Of a DNA stretch of 28,999 bases, positions 16,474 through 25,675 are shown piece by piece (positions within the stretch are counted from its first letter, which is position 1; each line of letters begins with the position of its first letter). The notes beneath the pieces were generated by a model that was given only the letters and a program-made list of their open reading frames with translations, was not told where the DNA came from and made no database searches. The position numbers and the translations under genes were made by a program. The stretch is from NCBI GenBank assembly GCA_031367345.1, contig JANLPR010000129.1, positions 1 through 28,999 of the forward strand, given 5' to 3'. This stretch comes from JADKIH01 sp031367345 (GTDB lineage Bacteria > Bacteroidota > Bacteroidia > AKYH767-A > 2013-40CM-41-45).

Positions 16474-16942
16474 GAAGTATGAAAAGTTAGGTCAAAGGTC
16501 AAAGGTCATTTTTTTACTCACCAATTACTACTTATTAATTGAAGTATGAAGGAAGAAGTATGAAGAGTCATTTTTTTACTCACCAATTACTACTTGCTAC
16601 TCACTTATTGCCAATTCGAAAAGCGAAATCTTTAGCGAAGCGGGATTCCGCTTAAGCATAGAATTAATTAAAAGCATCCAACATCGAACTTTTATTAAAT
16701 CACTACTTCATTAGGAAGCAATTAATTTGATTGCAAACAAAATCGTAATTCCGTTCGGCAAATAATCACTTCCACTTTTTTTTCATTTCCGCCTCTCTAA
16801 AGATTCCCTTTGCGTGGTGAATAAAAAAAGTAACCTTTAACCTTTCTTACTTCATCCTTCCAAAACTAATTGGTAAGAAGTAAATAGATGCTGAGTATAA
16901 TGCCCCTTGACCTTTGACCCTTGACCTTTCTTACTTAAAACC
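16474..16942. repeat. Repeat-rich convergent intergenic region
   Basis: This 469-bp region between the 3' ends of ispG and murF-alr carries no gene. It holds a 28-bp motif twice, at 16505-16532 and 16567-16594 (core TTTTTTTACTCACCAATTAC). Near the left edge (16491-16508) are tandem GGTCAAA units. Near the right edge (16903-16936) are TTGACCTTTGACCC-like units in the opposite sense, so the edges are imperfect inverted repeats. A further CCTTTAACCTTTCTTACTTC block lies at 16833-16853. The same words recur at 25676-25881. I saw no conventional terminator hairpin with a T-run, although the paired edge words could base-pair in RNA. Confidence 0.75.
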
Positions 16943-19426
16943 CTATTCCTGAAAATATACCCTCTTGACTCTCTGCGATACATTTACCAAAACTTCATAA
17001 GGAATTGTCCCAACTGCTTTCGCCATTTCAGTAACCGGATATTCCGTTCCGAAAACAATAACTTCGTCACCCTCTTTTGCCGGTATATCTGTAATGTCGA
17101 GCATACACATATCCATACATACACTCCCAATGATAGGTGCTAATTTTCCATTCACCATCATTTTCCCAATTCCATTTCCAAGCCGCCTGCTTATTCCATC
17201 TGCATATCCGATTGCCACAGTAGCAACGATCGTGTCGCGTTTTAACTTTCCCATTCTGCTATAACCAACTGTTTCATTGGCCGGAACGTTTTTAATTTGA
17301 GAGATTGTAGTTTTTAATGTCGCTATTTGTTGTAAATGATTTTGTTCGTTAGACGTTGCTGCTATTCCATACAACCCAATTCCAAGTCGGACCATCTCGT
17401 ACTGTGCTTCACTAAAGCGGAGGATACCCGATGAATTTAGTGTGTGTCTAGCAATCGGATAATTAAAATTACGAATAATCTCATCACTCATTTTTTTAAA
17501 TCGATCGAATTGCAATTTAGTGAAGCCATCATGTTCTGCTTCATCACTTCCTGCCAAATGCGTAAACACAGATTGTATGTGTAGATTTTTATTGTTGATC
17601 AGCCGCACCACCAGTTCGTTGATCTCCCGTTCTTCAAATCCTAAGCGGTGCATTCCGGTATCTAATTTCAAATGAATCTTGAATGGTTCACCATTGTGTT
17701 TGCTGAAAATTTCTGCCAACTGATTCAGCTGTCTGAAATTATATACTTCAGGCTCTAAACGATATTTTATCATCCGCTCAAAATTCATCAGCTCCGGATT
17801 CATAACCATTATTGGCAAACCGATTCCCGATTTCCGAAGTTCAACTCCTTCGTCGCTATATGCTACAGCTAAATAATCGACATGATGAAATTGTAAGATG
17901 TTCGCTACTTCAAAACTTCCGCTTCCATAAGATGTCGCTTTCACCATCGCCATAATTTTCGTCTGTGGTTTTAATCGCGATCGATAATAATTCAAATTGT
18001 GTACAAGCGAATTTAAATTAATCTCTAAAACTGTTTCATGCGCCTTCTGCTGCAATACTTTTGAAATTTTCTCGAAGCCGAATACTCTCGCTCCTTTCAG
18101 AAGTATGGTTTCATCTCTGAAATCTGTTGCTGAAAAATTACGTAGAAAATCATCGGTCGATAAATAAAAAATTTTGTTCATCGAAAAGCAGTCTGCTTGC
18201 CTACTGATTGCCGGACCGATACCAATGAGCGATTGAATACCTTTTGCTTTTAGAAGATCGCCTACTTCTTTGTATAAGATTGTTTCATTTTTTCCGCTCT
18301 GTAAAATATCGGAAAGAATAACTGTCTTTTTTAAATGCTGTTTCTGTTGATTTAAAAAATCTAACGCAATTGTCAACGAACCAATATCGCTATTGTAACT
18401 ATCGTTAATCACCGAGCAATTATTTATTCCAGTTTTCATTTCTAGACGCATCGCTACAGGACTCAGCAAACTCATTCGTTCATCGATTGTTTCCTGATCA
18501 ATTTTTTGAACAAGCATCAACGACCAACAATGAATTGCATTTTCTAAGGATGCATCGTCTATGAAAGGAATCGTAATTTTGATAAAATTGTTTTCATACA
18601 CAGCCTGTATCTCTGTGTCTTCTGCATTTTTTGTAATGCGACCAATTTGTAAATCTGATTTTGATTTCCTTGACCACGTAAATATTTTAATGTCCGGAAA
18701 CGAAAATTTAAATTCGGAAATACAATCTTGTATCGTTTGGTAATCTTTGTTATAAATTAGAGTATGTACCCCTTTAAATAATTCAAGTTTCTCCAGAACT
18801 TTTTCTTTCTCACTCGTGAAGTTTTCATCGTGCGCTGAACCGATATTTGTAAAGATGCCAATTGTTGGTTGAATTATTTCTTCCAATTTGTGCATTTCGC
18901 CCGGCATAGAAATCCCCGCTTCAAATAATGCTAACTGGTGCTCTTCCTGCATTCCCCAAACAGAAAGTGGAACCCCAATTTGTGAATTGTACGATTTAGG
19001 ACTACGAACTATATCAATGTCGGAACGTAATAATTGATATAACCATTCTTTAACTATTGTTTTTCCATTACTCCCGGTTATTCCGATTACCGGATAATGA
19101 AAACGTCTACGGTGATATGCCGTTATTTTTTGTAGAGTTGCAAGAGCATCATTTACAAAAATGAAATTAGCAGCAATCGATTGGTATTCGTCTTTCCATT
19201 CGCTAATAATAAAATTTCGTACTCCTTCATTAAAAAGTGCTGCAATAAATTTGTGACCGTCGTGACGCTCTCCTTTAATTGCAAAAAATAATGAATGCTC
19301 AGCGTCTAAAAAACGACGACTGTCGGTCAGTAAATTTCGTATATCAATTGTGTCAGGAGCTTTTAATGTAAGTGTTCCTCCTGAAATAGTTGAAAGTTCT
19401 TGTATACTATAGATGGTTTCACTCAT
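16943..19426 (-). CDS. Bifunctional MurF ligase / alanine racemase fusion
   Basis: This is an 827-residue fusion. Residues 1-~460 are MurF, which adds D-Ala-D-Ala to UDP-MurNAc-tripeptide. They show LTDSR near 34-38, the ATP loop GITGSNGKT at 115-123, and NDSYNSDIGS at about 341. Residues ~465-827 are a fold-type III PLP alanine racemase. Lys496 (MVKATSYGSG) should bind PLP, HTLNSSGI and VRLGIGLYG hold cofactor contacts, Tyr722 (VGYSRMG) is the second catalytic base, and SVCMDMCMLD is the substrate loop. The fusion joins D-Ala supply and use and is known across Bacteroidota. ATG 19426 is chosen because it fits MurF and overlaps the tdk stop by 8 bases; the in-frame start at 19474 lies well inside tdk. 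It probably forms one transcript with tdk. Confidence 0.94.
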   Translation of the reverse strand: MSETIYSIQELSTISGGTLTLKAPDTIDIRNLLTDSRRFLDAEHSLFFAIKGERHDGHKFIAALFNEGVRNFIISEWKDEYQSIAANFIFVNDALATLQKITAYHRRRFHYPVIGITGSNGKTIVKEWLYQLLRSDIDIVRSPKSYNSQIGVPLSVWGMQEEHQLALFEAGISMPGEMHKLEEIIQPTIGIFTNIGSAHDENFTSEKEKVLEKLELFKGVHTLIYNKDYQTIQDCISEFKFSFPDIKIFTWSRKSKSDLQIGRITKNAEDTEIQAVYENNFIKITIPFIDDASLENAIHCWSLMLVQKIDQETIDERMSLLSPVAMRLEMKTGINNCSVINDSYNSDIGSLTIALDFLNQQKQHLKKTVILSDILQSGKNETILYKEVGDLLKAKGIQSLIGIGPAISRQADCFSMNKIFYLSTDDFLRNFSATDFRDETILLKGARVFGFEKISKVLQQKAHETVLEINLNSLVHNLNYYRSRLKPQTKIMAMVKATSYGSGSFEVANILQFHHVDYLAVAYSDEGVELRKSGIGLPIMVMNPELMNFERMIKYRLEPEVYNFRQLNQLAEIFSKHNGEPFKIHLKLDTGMHRLGFEEREINELVVRLINNKNLHIQSVFTHLAGSDEAEHDGFTKLQFDRFKKMSDEIIRNFNYPIARHTLNSSGILRFSEAQYEMVRLGIGLYGIAATSNEQNHLQQIATLKTTISQIKNVPANETVGYSRMGKLKRDTIVATVAIGYADGISRRLGNGIGKMMVNGKLAPIIGSVCMDMCMLDITDIPAKEGDEVIVFGTEYPVTEMAKAVGTIPYEVLVNVSQRVKRVYFQE

Positions 19427-20006
19427 TTTGTTTTGCTCGTTCCATGTTAAAACAATAACGACAAAGCGGAACATAACTTTCCTGTTCTCCTATCAATATC
19501 CGCGTATCACCTTTTACAAAACGATGCGAATAATTTGCCAGGTCGCCGCAATTCATGCAGATAGCATGCACTTTTGTAACATATTCAGCAATCGATAATA
19601 AATTCGGAATCGGTCCAAAAGGTTTTCCTAAATAATCCATGTCCAGACCGGCTACTATTACACGAATACCACGATCAGCCAACGTCTGACAAATTGTTGG
19701 CAATGCATCGTCAAAAAACTGAGCTTCATCAATTCCGATTACATCAACATCGGTTGCCAACAAAAGAATTTGTGAGGCGGATTCAACTGGCGTGCTATGG
19801 ATAGAATTGCTATCGTGCGATACTACATTGACCTCATCATAACGTACATCGATCCGAGGTTTAAAAATTTCCACTTTTTGCCGGGCAATCTTCGCTCGCT
19901 TAAGACGACGAATAAGCTCCTCCGTCTTTCCGGAAAACATGGAACCACAAACCACTTCAATATGGCCTTTTTTTACTTTACTCGCGTTTAAGGTCTCCCG
20001 GAACAT
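19419..20006 (-). CDS. tdk: Thymidine kinase
   Basis: This 195-residue type II thymidine kinase phosphorylates thymidine to dTMP with ATP. It has the Walker A loop GSMFSGKT at 21-28, DEAQFF at 93-98 with Glu94 as the likely catalytic base, and a structural zinc site of C150, C153, C182 and C185. The length matches bacterial homologues. ATG 20006 is preferred over 20027 because the promoter -7 element at 20025-20032 covers the upstream start. It is first in a leftward pair, and its last 8 bases overlap murF-alr, implying translational coupling of a nucleotide-salvage enzyme to a cell-wall enzyme. Confidence 0.95.
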   Translation of the reverse strand: MFRETLNASKVKKGHIEVVCGSMFSGKTEELIRRLKRAKIARQKVEIFKPRIDVRYDEVNVVSHDSNSIHSTPVESASQILLLATDVDVIGIDEAQFFDDALPTICQTLADRGIRVIVAGLDMDYLGKPFGPIPNLLSIAEYVTKVHAICMNCGDLANYSHRFVKGDTRILIGEQESYVPLCRYCFNMERAKQNE

Positions 20007-20024
20007 AATAGAAATTTTCAACTG

Positions 20025-20055
20025 CAAACGTACGTGAATAATAGTGTTTTTCCAA
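20025..20055 (-). promoter_or_regulatory. Promoter of tdk-murF-alr
   Basis: On the minus strand there is an exact -7 element TACGTTTG (20025-20032) with a TTG at 20053-20055, 20 bases upstream. This is the spacing expected of Bacteroidota -33/-7 promoters, and it is the best two-part promoter in the window. Confidence 0.7.
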
Positions 20056-20241
20056 TAGAAATGGAACCGTGAAAGAGCGAAACAATTGTTTTACTAATGT
20101 TTTTTTAGTGCCAACAATATCAAAAAGTTGAATTTTTTGGACATCGTTTTTTGCTTAAAAACGTTGACCTTAAAAAAAATATTTCTAAAAAAATTCTTTA
20201 CCAAAACCAAACATCTTTTTCAATTCTCCGTTACAAGATGC

Positions 20242-21084
20242 ATGCAAAGTCCTATAATTCACCAACAACTTATTTTGTCGACCGAACGAATCAGAGATCT
20301 TCATCGTTCTATGCAAGCACATTCATCGGCAATTCCTCCTGCTGAAATGGATGTTTTTTTAGCCGAGATCCGCAAAATGTATGAGCTCGCACTCCAACTT
20401 CATTATCATAATGCACTTGATTTATTGAATGAAAAGCAATTAGCCTTTATTCCAGAGCTTAAATCTAACTCTACGCAAGAAATTCAGGTTTCTGCCAGTA
20501 ACACTCCTCCTATTATCGAAACTCCGATAACGGCCAGTGTTTCGGTTAATAAGCCAACTACAATAGAAGGTGAAACAAAAAAGCCTGAGCCTGTTCGCAA
20601 AGAAGAAATTAGCGAGTCTCCGGTTGAAGTTCCTTCGCATATGTCCATGGATAAATTAATGGCCGAGATCTCTAAAACAGAAACTGTGATGGAGCGAAAT
20701 TTCCCCAAAAGCACTACCACTGAATTTAACGATAACTTTGAACCTACATCTTCTGTAGCTCATACGTTTGAAGAAAAAGAATCGCTGGCTGATCGCATTG
20801 CACATAGTCAACATTCTAATAGTGTCTCTCAACATCTTAATAGAGTTCCTGTTAAAGACATCAAAGCTTCTATAGGCTTAAATGAAAAATTTCAATTCAT
20901 CAATCATCTTTTTAATGGTGATTCGCACCGATATAATGCTGCTGTCGATCTTTTGAACAACTGCGGGTCAGCTTTCCATGCACAGGCTTTTTTGAAAGAT
21001 GTCTCTACCGAATTGAATTGGGAAAAACATCCTGCACAAGCGTCACTGTTTATGGATATCGCGGAACGTCGCTATATTGCCTGA
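20242..21084 (+). CDS. Conserved Bacteroidota protein of unknown function
   Basis: This is a 280-residue protein from ATG 20242. An in-frame start at 20128 would add a phenylalanine/lysine-rich extension that looks like translated intergenic DNA. Three parts are visible. Residues 1-~75 are helical (HQQLILSTERIRDLHRSMQ, EMDVFLAEIRKMYELALQLH). Residues ~80-210 are a low-complexity linker rich in Ser, Thr, Pro, Glu and Val. A compact C-terminal domain (DIKASIGLNEKFQFINHLF, GDSHRYNAAVDLLNNC, then DVSTELNWE) resembles a motif common in uncharacterised Bacteroidota proteins. There is no signal peptide or membrane segment. Its TGA overlaps the rsmI ATG (TGATG at 21082-21086), so the two are co-translated. 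Function is unknown. Confidence 0.8.
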   Translation: MQSPIIHQQLILSTERIRDLHRSMQAHSSAIPPAEMDVFLAEIRKMYELALQLHYHNALDLLNEKQLAFIPELKSNSTQEIQVSASNTPPIIETPITASVSVNKPTTIEGETKKPEPVRKEEISESPVEVPSHMSMDKLMAEISKTETVMERNFPKSTTTEFNDNFEPTSSVAHTFEEKESLADRIAHSQHSNSVSQHLNRVPVKDIKASIGLNEKFQFINHLFNGDSHRYNAAVDLLNNCGSAFHAQAFLKDVSTELNWEKHPAQASLFMDIAERRYIA

Positions 21085-21815
21085 TGGAAAAAAAAGGGCT
21101 GTATATAGTCCCTACACCGGTCGGTAATTTAGAAGATATCACTCTTCGAGCTATTCGTATTCTTAAAGAAGCTAATGCCGTTCTTGCTGAAGATACTCGT
21201 GTAAGTGGAAATTTATTTCGTCATCTTGGTATCGACAAAAGATTGCAATCGTATCATATGCACAATGAGCATAAGATCGTAGAAGATATTGTTGAACGGA
21301 TTTCTGGTGGAGAAATTATTGCGCTTATTTCTGATGCCGGTACGCCCGGAATTTCTGATCCAGGTTTTTTATTAGTACGTGAATGTCTGCGAAAAGGTAT
21401 TCGTGTTGAAACATTACCTGGCGCAACTGCTTTTGTTCCCGCATTGGTTAACTCTGGTTTGCCAACCGATCGATTTGTATTTGAAGGATTCCTTCCTCAG
21501 AAAAAAGGAAGAGCAACACGTTTGGAAAAATTGCGAGAAGAAGAACGTACAATGATCTTCTATGAATCGCCTTATCGGCTTGTAAAAGCGTTGGAACAAT
21601 TCATCGGCATTTTTGGTGAAGAACGTAGTGCTAGTGTATCGAGAGAAATTTCTAAATTGTTTGAAGAAAATTTTCATGGATCGTTAAGGAAATGTAAAGA
21701 TCACTTCAGTGCTAAAACAGTTAAAGGTGAAATTGTAATTGTTGTAGCCGGAAAAAATTATATACCGGATATTGATTCTTCATCTATAGAACAGGATGAA
21801 GATGAAAGCGAATAA
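21084..21815 (+). CDS. rsmI: 16S rRNA (cytidine1402-2'-O)-methyltransferase
   Basis: This is a 243-residue SAM-dependent methyltransferase of the tetrapyrrole-methylase fold that 2'-O-methylates C1402 in the decoding centre of 16S rRNA. Signature motifs are LYIVPTPVGNLEDITLRA at the N-terminus, VLAEDTRVSG at about 35, ALISDAGTPGISDPG near 84, and LPGATAFVPALVNSGLP near 110. ATG 21084 is placed by the family start (MEKKGLYIVPTPVG). An in-frame start at 21018 lies inside the upstream gene. The one-base overlap with the preceding gene indicates an operon. Confidence 0.96.
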   Translation: MEKKGLYIVPTPVGNLEDITLRAIRILKEANAVLAEDTRVSGNLFRHLGIDKRLQSYHMHNEHKIVEDIVERISGGEIIALISDAGTPGISDPGFLLVRECLRKGIRVETLPGATAFVPALVNSGLPTDRFVFEGFLPQKKGRATRLEKLREEERTMIFYESPYRLVKALEQFIGIFGEERSASVSREISKLFEENFHGSLRKCKDHFSAKTVKGEIVIVVAGKNYIPDIDSSSIEQDEDESE

Positions 21816-21944
21816 AAATAAATTTTAAGAGTGAAAAAACCTTCATTCGCCTCTTCCAACTGTTTATTTACATAGAATAAAGTTTTTAACCGCATCTTGT
21901 ACGTTTCTTTTATTAATTTTAGAATTTTAGAGTGTCATTTTAAT

Positions 21945-21952
21945 TATCTTGC
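21945..21952 (+). promoter_or_regulatory. -7 element TATCTTGC of recJ
   Basis: This matches TAnnTTTG at six of eight positions. It overlaps the in-frame TTG at 21949 and ends 8 bases before ATG 21961, so the mRNA is probably nearly leaderless and ATG 21961 is the start. Confidence 0.5.
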
Positions 21953-21960
21953 ACACCGAT

Positions 21961-23727
21961 ATGATAGATGTAGAGATTCGTGAGAAAAGATGGAGTTTAA
22001 AGCCGGATGGTAGTCCGGAAGTGGTTGCTGCTTTAGCATCACAATTAAACATTAATAAAACACTGGCAAATCTTTTAGTGCATCGAGGTATTTCTACTTT
22101 CGATCAAGCACGACTTTTTTTTCGCCCCTCTGTAACTGATCTTCACGATCCGTTTTTAATGCGCGATATGGATAAAGCCATTGATCGAATGGATCTCGCT
22201 ATTAAGAACAATGAAAAAATCATGATCTATGGCGATTATGATGTGGATGGAACTACAGCCGTTGCTTTAGTATATTCTTTCTTGAAAAAATTTTACAACA
22301 ATGTTGACTTCTACCTTCCCGATCGTTACAAAGAAGGTTATGGTATTTCTACTGCCGGAATTGAATACGCTGCTATAAATGATTTTCGATTAATCATTGC
22401 TTTAGATTGTGGTATTAAATCGAACGACAAAGTTGCCGATGCGAAAAAATTAGGCGTAGATTTTATTATTTGTGATCATCATCGTCCGGGTGATGAATTG
22501 CCGAATGCTTGTGCTGTTCTTGATCCTAAAAGAGCAGATTGTACTTATCCGTTCGATGAACTTTCAGGATGCGGAATTGGTTTTAAATTAATTTCCGGTT
22601 ATGCGCAGCGTCATAAAATTCCTTTTAAAGAGATCGAAGAATTTTTAGACTTAGTAGCTATTAGCACTGCTGCCGATATTGTTCCTCTTGTTGGCGAAAA
22701 TAGGATTCTTGTTCACTATGGTTTGAAGCAGTTAAATTATAAGCCTCGTCATGGTGTAAAAGCCATTCTTGAAATGGAGAAAGTCCCTCTCTATATGGAC
22801 GTTCTTGACGATGATCGTAGAGTTCCTCATTATAATTTAACTGTAAACGATCTGGTTTTTATTTTAGGCCCACGCATCAACGCCGCAGGTCGTATAGATG
22901 ATGCTCGTCATGCTGTAGAATTACTTATCTCTGAAAATCCCGCTATAGCAATTGCAAATTCTCTTCGAATAAAAGAACATAATGACGAACGTAAAAGTCT
23001 CGATGTGAAAATTACTCAAGAGGCGTTCGATATGATTCAAATCGATTCGGAATTTGCTCGGCGTCGCTCCACAGTTTTGTTCAATCCGGAATGGCATAAA
23101 GGGGTAATCGGTATTGTGGCTTCTCGGATGACTGAAAAATATTATCGCCCTACAATTATTCTTACTGAGTCGAATGGCCTAGCAACAGGCTCGGCTCGTT
23201 CGGTGAAAGACTTTGATGTTTATAATGCAATTGAAAGATGTAGCGATCTCCTCGAACAATTTGGCGGACATATGTATGCTGCAGGTCTTACTATGAAAAT
23301 AGAACATATCGAAGAATTTAAAACGCGCTTCGAAGAAATTGTTTCTTCTACGATCGAAGAAAATAGCCTAACGCAAGAAATTGAGATTGATGCTGTCATT
23401 AAACTTTCTGAAATTACTCCTTCGTTCTTTAATGTACTTAAACAATTTGCACCTTTCGGTCCGGGAAATATGAGCCCTGTTTTCAAAAGTGATAATGTTC
23501 GCGACACAGGACTTTCACGCATTGTTGGAAACAATCATCTCAAATTAAATCTTGCTGAAGATGAAACGCGTCGGTTCGGATTGGATGGAATTGCTTTTCA
23601 AATGGGACAACATTTTTCGTTCATCTCTCGTAAAATACCTTTTGATATTTGTTATGCTATTGAAGAGAATACTTACAATAACAAAACTAGTATCCAGATG
23701 AATGTAAAAGATATTAGGTTGAAATAA
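21961..23727 (+). CDS. recJ: Single-stranded-DNA-specific exonuclease RecJ
   Basis: This 588-residue 5'-3' ssDNA exonuclease acts in recombination and mismatch repair. The DHH phosphoesterase core has the Mn-binding motifs DYDVDG at 92-97, ALDCGI near 148, and CDHHRPGDELP at 171-181. A DHHA1 domain follows, with GSARSVKDFDVYNAIERC and FGGHMYAAGL. The C-terminal OB-fold region ends SIQMNVKDIRLK. ATG 21961 is chosen because the TTG at 21949 lies inside the -7 element. The small membrane-protein gene follows 21 bases later and may be co-transcribed. Confidence 0.96.
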   Translation: MIDVEIREKRWSLKPDGSPEVVAALASQLNINKTLANLLVHRGISTFDQARLFFRPSVTDLHDPFLMRDMDKAIDRMDLAIKNNEKIMIYGDYDVDGTTAVALVYSFLKKFYNNVDFYLPDRYKEGYGISTAGIEYAAINDFRLIIALDCGIKSNDKVADAKKLGVDFIICDHHRPGDELPNACAVLDPKRADCTYPFDELSGCGIGFKLISGYAQRHKIPFKEIEEFLDLVAISTAADIVPLVGENRILVHYGLKQLNYKPRHGVKAILEMEKVPLYMDVLDDDRRVPHYNLTVNDLVFILGPRINAAGRIDDARHAVELLISENPAIAIANSLRIKEHNDERKSLDVKITQEAFDMIQIDSEFARRRSTVLFNPEWHKGVIGIVASRMTEKYYRPTIILTESNGLATGSARSVKDFDVYNAIERCSDLLEQFGGHMYAAGLTMKIEHIEEFKTRFEEIVSSTIEENSLTQEIEIDAVIKLSEITPSFFNVLKQFAPFGPGNMSPVFKSDNVRDTGLSRIVGNNHLKLNLAEDETRRFGLDGIAFQMGQHFSFISRKIPFDICYAIEENTYNNKTSIQMNVKDIRLK

Positions 23728-23748
23728 ATTTACTCAATTTACTTTTCT

Positions 23749-24099
23749 ATGAAACTACTCGCTCAATTAGTAATCAGTACGCTTGCGGTCTTAATAGCTT
23801 CTTTCATTTTTAAAGGAGTTCATGTAAGTTCAGTTCTTACTGCGCTCAGTGTTGCAGCTGTTTTGGCTTTGTTGAATATAATTATCAAGCCTCTTTTAAT
23901 CATTCTTACAATTCCAATCACCATTTTTACTATGGGTTTATTTCTTTTGGTCATCAATGCTTTTATTGTTTTGCTGGTCGATAAAATTGTTCCCGGTTTT
24001 CGAGTCGATGGATTTTGGACGGCTTTCTTTTTTAGCATAATCCTCACTGTTATTAATTCGATCTTCAGCGGATTAAATGCGCAGGGTGGACAAGACTAA
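23749..24099 (+). CDS. YvlD/phage-holin-4-family membrane protein
   Basis: This is a 116-residue, strongly hydrophobic protein with about four membrane spans (roughly 5-22, 28-48, 52-80 and 90-110). The NIIIKPLLIILTIPITIFTMG segment with the P-x-x-x-x-x-x-P pattern, and the FxVDGFWTAFF turn, are typical of the PF04020 (Phage_holin_4_2/YvlD) family. Despite the name, these are usually chromosomal inner-membrane proteins of unknown role, and nothing here suggests a prophage. It starts at ATG 23749, 21 bases after recJ. Confidence 0.85.
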   Translation: MKLLAQLVISTLAVLIASFIFKGVHVSSVLTALSVAAVLALLNIIIKPLLIILTIPITIFTMGLFLLVINAFIVLLVDKIVPGFRVDGFWTAFFFSIILTVINSIFSGLNAQGGQD

Positions 24100-24250
24100 T
24101 TAATCTTTCTATTTTGGCTTTTCATCTCATTTTGTCGATAAAAAAATCGGTAATTGACTTGTATTCTCAAATCTTACTTTTAACTTTCTGACTTCTTAAC
24201 ACATTGTATTTTGTCTAATCGTCCACATCCTTTAATATAAAACAATAGCT

Positions 24251-25675
24251 ATGAATAACGATCTTGAAAATGGCCGGAAATTCTATAATGATGTAATGGC
24301 TTATTTCGATAAAGCCGCTGCACTTACTGATTTTGAACCCGGCTTATTACATCAAATTAAAATTTGTAACAGTATTTATAAATTTTCTTTTCCATTGGAA
24401 AAAGACGGAAAATTAGAAGTAGTAGAAGGCATTCGAGTACAACATAGTCATCATAAATCGCCAACGAAAGGTGGTATCCGTTACAGTGAATTCGTAAACG
24501 AAGACGAAGTAAAAGCACTCGCTACATTAATGACATTCAAGTGTGCTGTAGTAGATGTTCCTTTTGGTGGAGCTAAAGGTGGCATAAAAGTGAATCCGCA
24601 AAATTATACAACGAAACAACTCGAAAAAATTACTCGCCGTTATACAACCGAACTTATTAAGAAAAGTATGATCGGCGCAGCTATTGATGTACCGGCGCCT
24701 GATTATGGTAGTGGCTCACGAGAAATGGCATGGATTGCCGATACGTATGCAACTTTCAAATACGATGATCTGAATGCACTTGGTTGTGTTACCGGTAAAC
24801 CATTAGGTCAAGGCGGTATTCAAGGTCGTACTGAAGCTACCGGACAAGGTTTGTATTATGGATTAAGAGAGGCTTTGAGTAATGTAGATGATATGAAAGA
24901 GCTAGGACTTGAACCTGGTATTGAAGGCAAAAAAATAATTGTTCAAGGTCTTGGAAATGTTGGTTATTACTCTGCTAAATTTTGTCAAGAAGGTGGTGGA
25001 ATAATTATTGGCATCATAGAGCGTGAAGGTGGTATCTATAATGAAAAAGGATTAGATGTAGAAGAAGTTTTTAAACATCGCCAAGGTAGTGGAAGCCTAT
25101 TAAATTATTTGGGTGCTAAAAATATTACCGATCCAATGTCGATGCTCGAAATGGCATGCGATATTCTTATTCCTGCCGCACTAGAAAATCAAATTACTGC
25201 TGAGAATGCTCCGAAAATACAAGCGAAAATAATCGCAGAAGGTGCGAATGGTCCGGTTACTAAAAACGCAGAGATCATTCTCAATCAAAAAAATGTAATG
25301 ATCATCCCCGATCTTTTTCTTAATGCAGGTGGTGTTACTGTTTCTTATTTCGAATGGTTAAAAAATCTTTCGCACGTTCGATTTGGCAGAATGGAAAAAC
25401 GATTTAGAGAATTGTCAAATTACCAACTCATAACTGCCGTTGAAAGTATGACCGGAAATTCGTTAGATGCACGTCAGCGAAAAGCATTGACGCATGGTGG
25501 CGATGAAATTGATCTTGTTCGTTCGGGCTTAGAAGAAACAATGATCTATGCTTATAATGAGATCAGAGACATTAAAAAGACCGATAAACGAATTGATGAT
25601 CTTCGTACAGCTGCCTTTGTAAGTGGTATCAGAAAATTAGGCGTCAGCTATCAGTCACTAGGTATTTTCCCTTAG
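24251..25675 (+). CDS. Glu/Leu/Phe/Val dehydrogenase (glutamate dehydrogenase type)
   Basis: This is a 474-residue NAD(P)-dependent amino-acid dehydrogenase that interconverts an amino acid (most likely glutamate) with its 2-oxo acid and ammonia. Domain I holds SPTKGGIRYSEFV and VPFGGAKGGI, where Lys109 is in the catalytic position, and AAIDVPAPDYGSG with the catalytic Asp. The Rossmann domain holds IIVQGLGNVGYYSAKF and ILIPAALENQI. AEGANGPVT and FLNAGGVTVSYFEW complete the family set. Length and Bacteroidota relatives favour glutamate over leucine as substrate, but specificity residues were not resolved. It is a single-gene unit, convergent with queA. Confidence 0.92.
   Translation: MNNDLENGRKFYNDVMAYFDKAAALTDFEPGLLHQIKICNSIYKFSFPLEKDGKLEVVEGIRVQHSHHKSPTKGGIRYSEFVNEDEVKALATLMTFKCAVVDVPFGGAKGGIKVNPQNYTTKQLEKITRRYTTELIKKSMIGAAIDVPAPDYGSGSREMAWIADTYATFKYDDLNALGCVTGKPLGQGGIQGRTEATGQGLYYGLREALSNVDDMKELGLEPGIEGKKIIVQGLGNVGYYSAKFCQEGGGIIIGIIEREGGIYNEKGLDVEEVFKHRQGSGSLLNYLGAKNITDPMSMLEMACDILIPAALENQITAENAPKIQAKIIAEGANGPVTKNAEIILNQKNVMIIPDLFLNAGGVTVSYFEWLKNLSHVRFGRMEKRFRELSNYQLITAVESMTGNSLDARQRKALTHGGDEIDLVRSGLEETMIYAYNEIRDIKKTDKRIDDLRTAAFVSGIRKLGVSYQSLGIFP

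Noticed and set aside
16474..16942. CRISPR array
   Set aside because: The repeated words vary in length and spacing and lack regular spacers; no cas gene is present.
23749..24099. Prophage holin
   Set aside because: The family name mentions holin but members are mostly chromosomal membrane proteins, and no phage gene is nearby.
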